DNA of 64,000 nucleotides from Sphingobium chlorophenolicum (lineage in GTDB: Bacteria > Pseudomonadota > Alphaproteobacteria > Sphingomonadales > Sphingomonadaceae). Numbering within the stretch: position 1 is the stretch's first letter; each line of letters opens with the position of its first letter. The stretch lies in NCBI RefSeq assembly GCF_000722875.1, contig NZ_JFHR01000001.1, positions 186,001 through 250,000 of the forward strand, written 5' to 3'. Under the pieces are notes generated by a model that was given only the letters and a program-made list of their open reading frames with translations, made no database searches and had not been told where the DNA came from. Positions 63,955-64,000 of this stretch are shown here, one piece after another. Made by a program: the position numbers and the translations under genes.

Positions 63955-64000
63955 CGGTCCTCTCATTCTCTCGCCGGCGGTCCAATAGGCTGGTTATGCG

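Overview
The window is high-GC DNA that codes densely on both strands. Gene content (FixLJ pair, cyclic glucan synthase, ATP-type PEP carboxykinase, MobF-type conjugation module, YdcH/DUF465, PhnA-domain protein) points to an alphaproteobacterium, most likely a sphingomonad. That placement is inference from gene families; there is no rRNA or tRNA in the window to confirm it. The left edge lies inside a conjugative relaxase-helicase gene followed by a nuclease and a VirB1-like lytic transglycosylase, so the segment is probably plasmid-borne or on an integrated conjugative element.

Layout. (1) 1-2791: tail of a conjugation module. (2) 3250-34534: a hypoxia/dormancy-type island: PEP synthase, universal stress protein (USP) plus cyclic beta-1,2-glucan synthase, a small coiled-coil protein, a DksA-like protein, a kinase/ATPase fusion and Hsp20 (these two on the minus strand), FixL-FixJ, a single-domain receiver, truncated hemoglobin, two zinc alcohol dehydrogenases, an AMP-phosphorylase-like enzyme coupled to PRPP synthetase, three more USPs, a P2-type cation ATPase coupled to a USP and a Ca2+/Na+ antiporter, and a PfkB kinase. 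(3) 34659-43485: sulfide/efflux cluster: AhpD-like protein, TolC, DUF2892 and sulfide:quinone oxidoreductase on minus; rhodanese, RND adaptor, RND pump, ArsR/BigR-like regulator and a heme-binding Tll0287-like lipoprotein on plus. (4) 43582-48499, minus: cytochrome b561, PhnA-domain protein, DUF1275, thiolase, SulP transporter, XRE regulator. (5) 48683-52379, plus: PEP carboxykinase, DUF983, ZapE-like ATPase, a tiny ORF. (6) 52482-60446: cydABX-tlpA-dps-ferritin-like operon on minus, divergent from cydDC. (7) 60540-63954: MgtC/DUF4010, DUF465 and a beta-CASP metallo-beta-lactamase protein.

How it fits together. A FixL with conserved heme ligands and its FixJ partner sit in the middle of genes for low-oxygen respiration (cytochrome bd and its CydDC exporter), redox-balancing dehydrogenases, PEP-node enzymes, proteostasis (Hsp20), iron/DNA protection (Dps), heme-gas handling (trHb), cation transport and many USPs. 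An 8-bp word, TTACGTAG, recurs just upstream of ppsA, the small coiled-coil gene and the receiver gene, with near-matches before two USP genes; it resembles the GTAMGTAG core described for rhizobial FixJ. The combination of heme sensor, LuxR-type regulator, Hsp20, PfkB, CtpF-like ATPase and USPs parallels the mycobacterial DosR regulon in composition, which is the most striking feature of the window. I saw no tRNA, rRNA, CRISPR array, transposase or insertion sequence.
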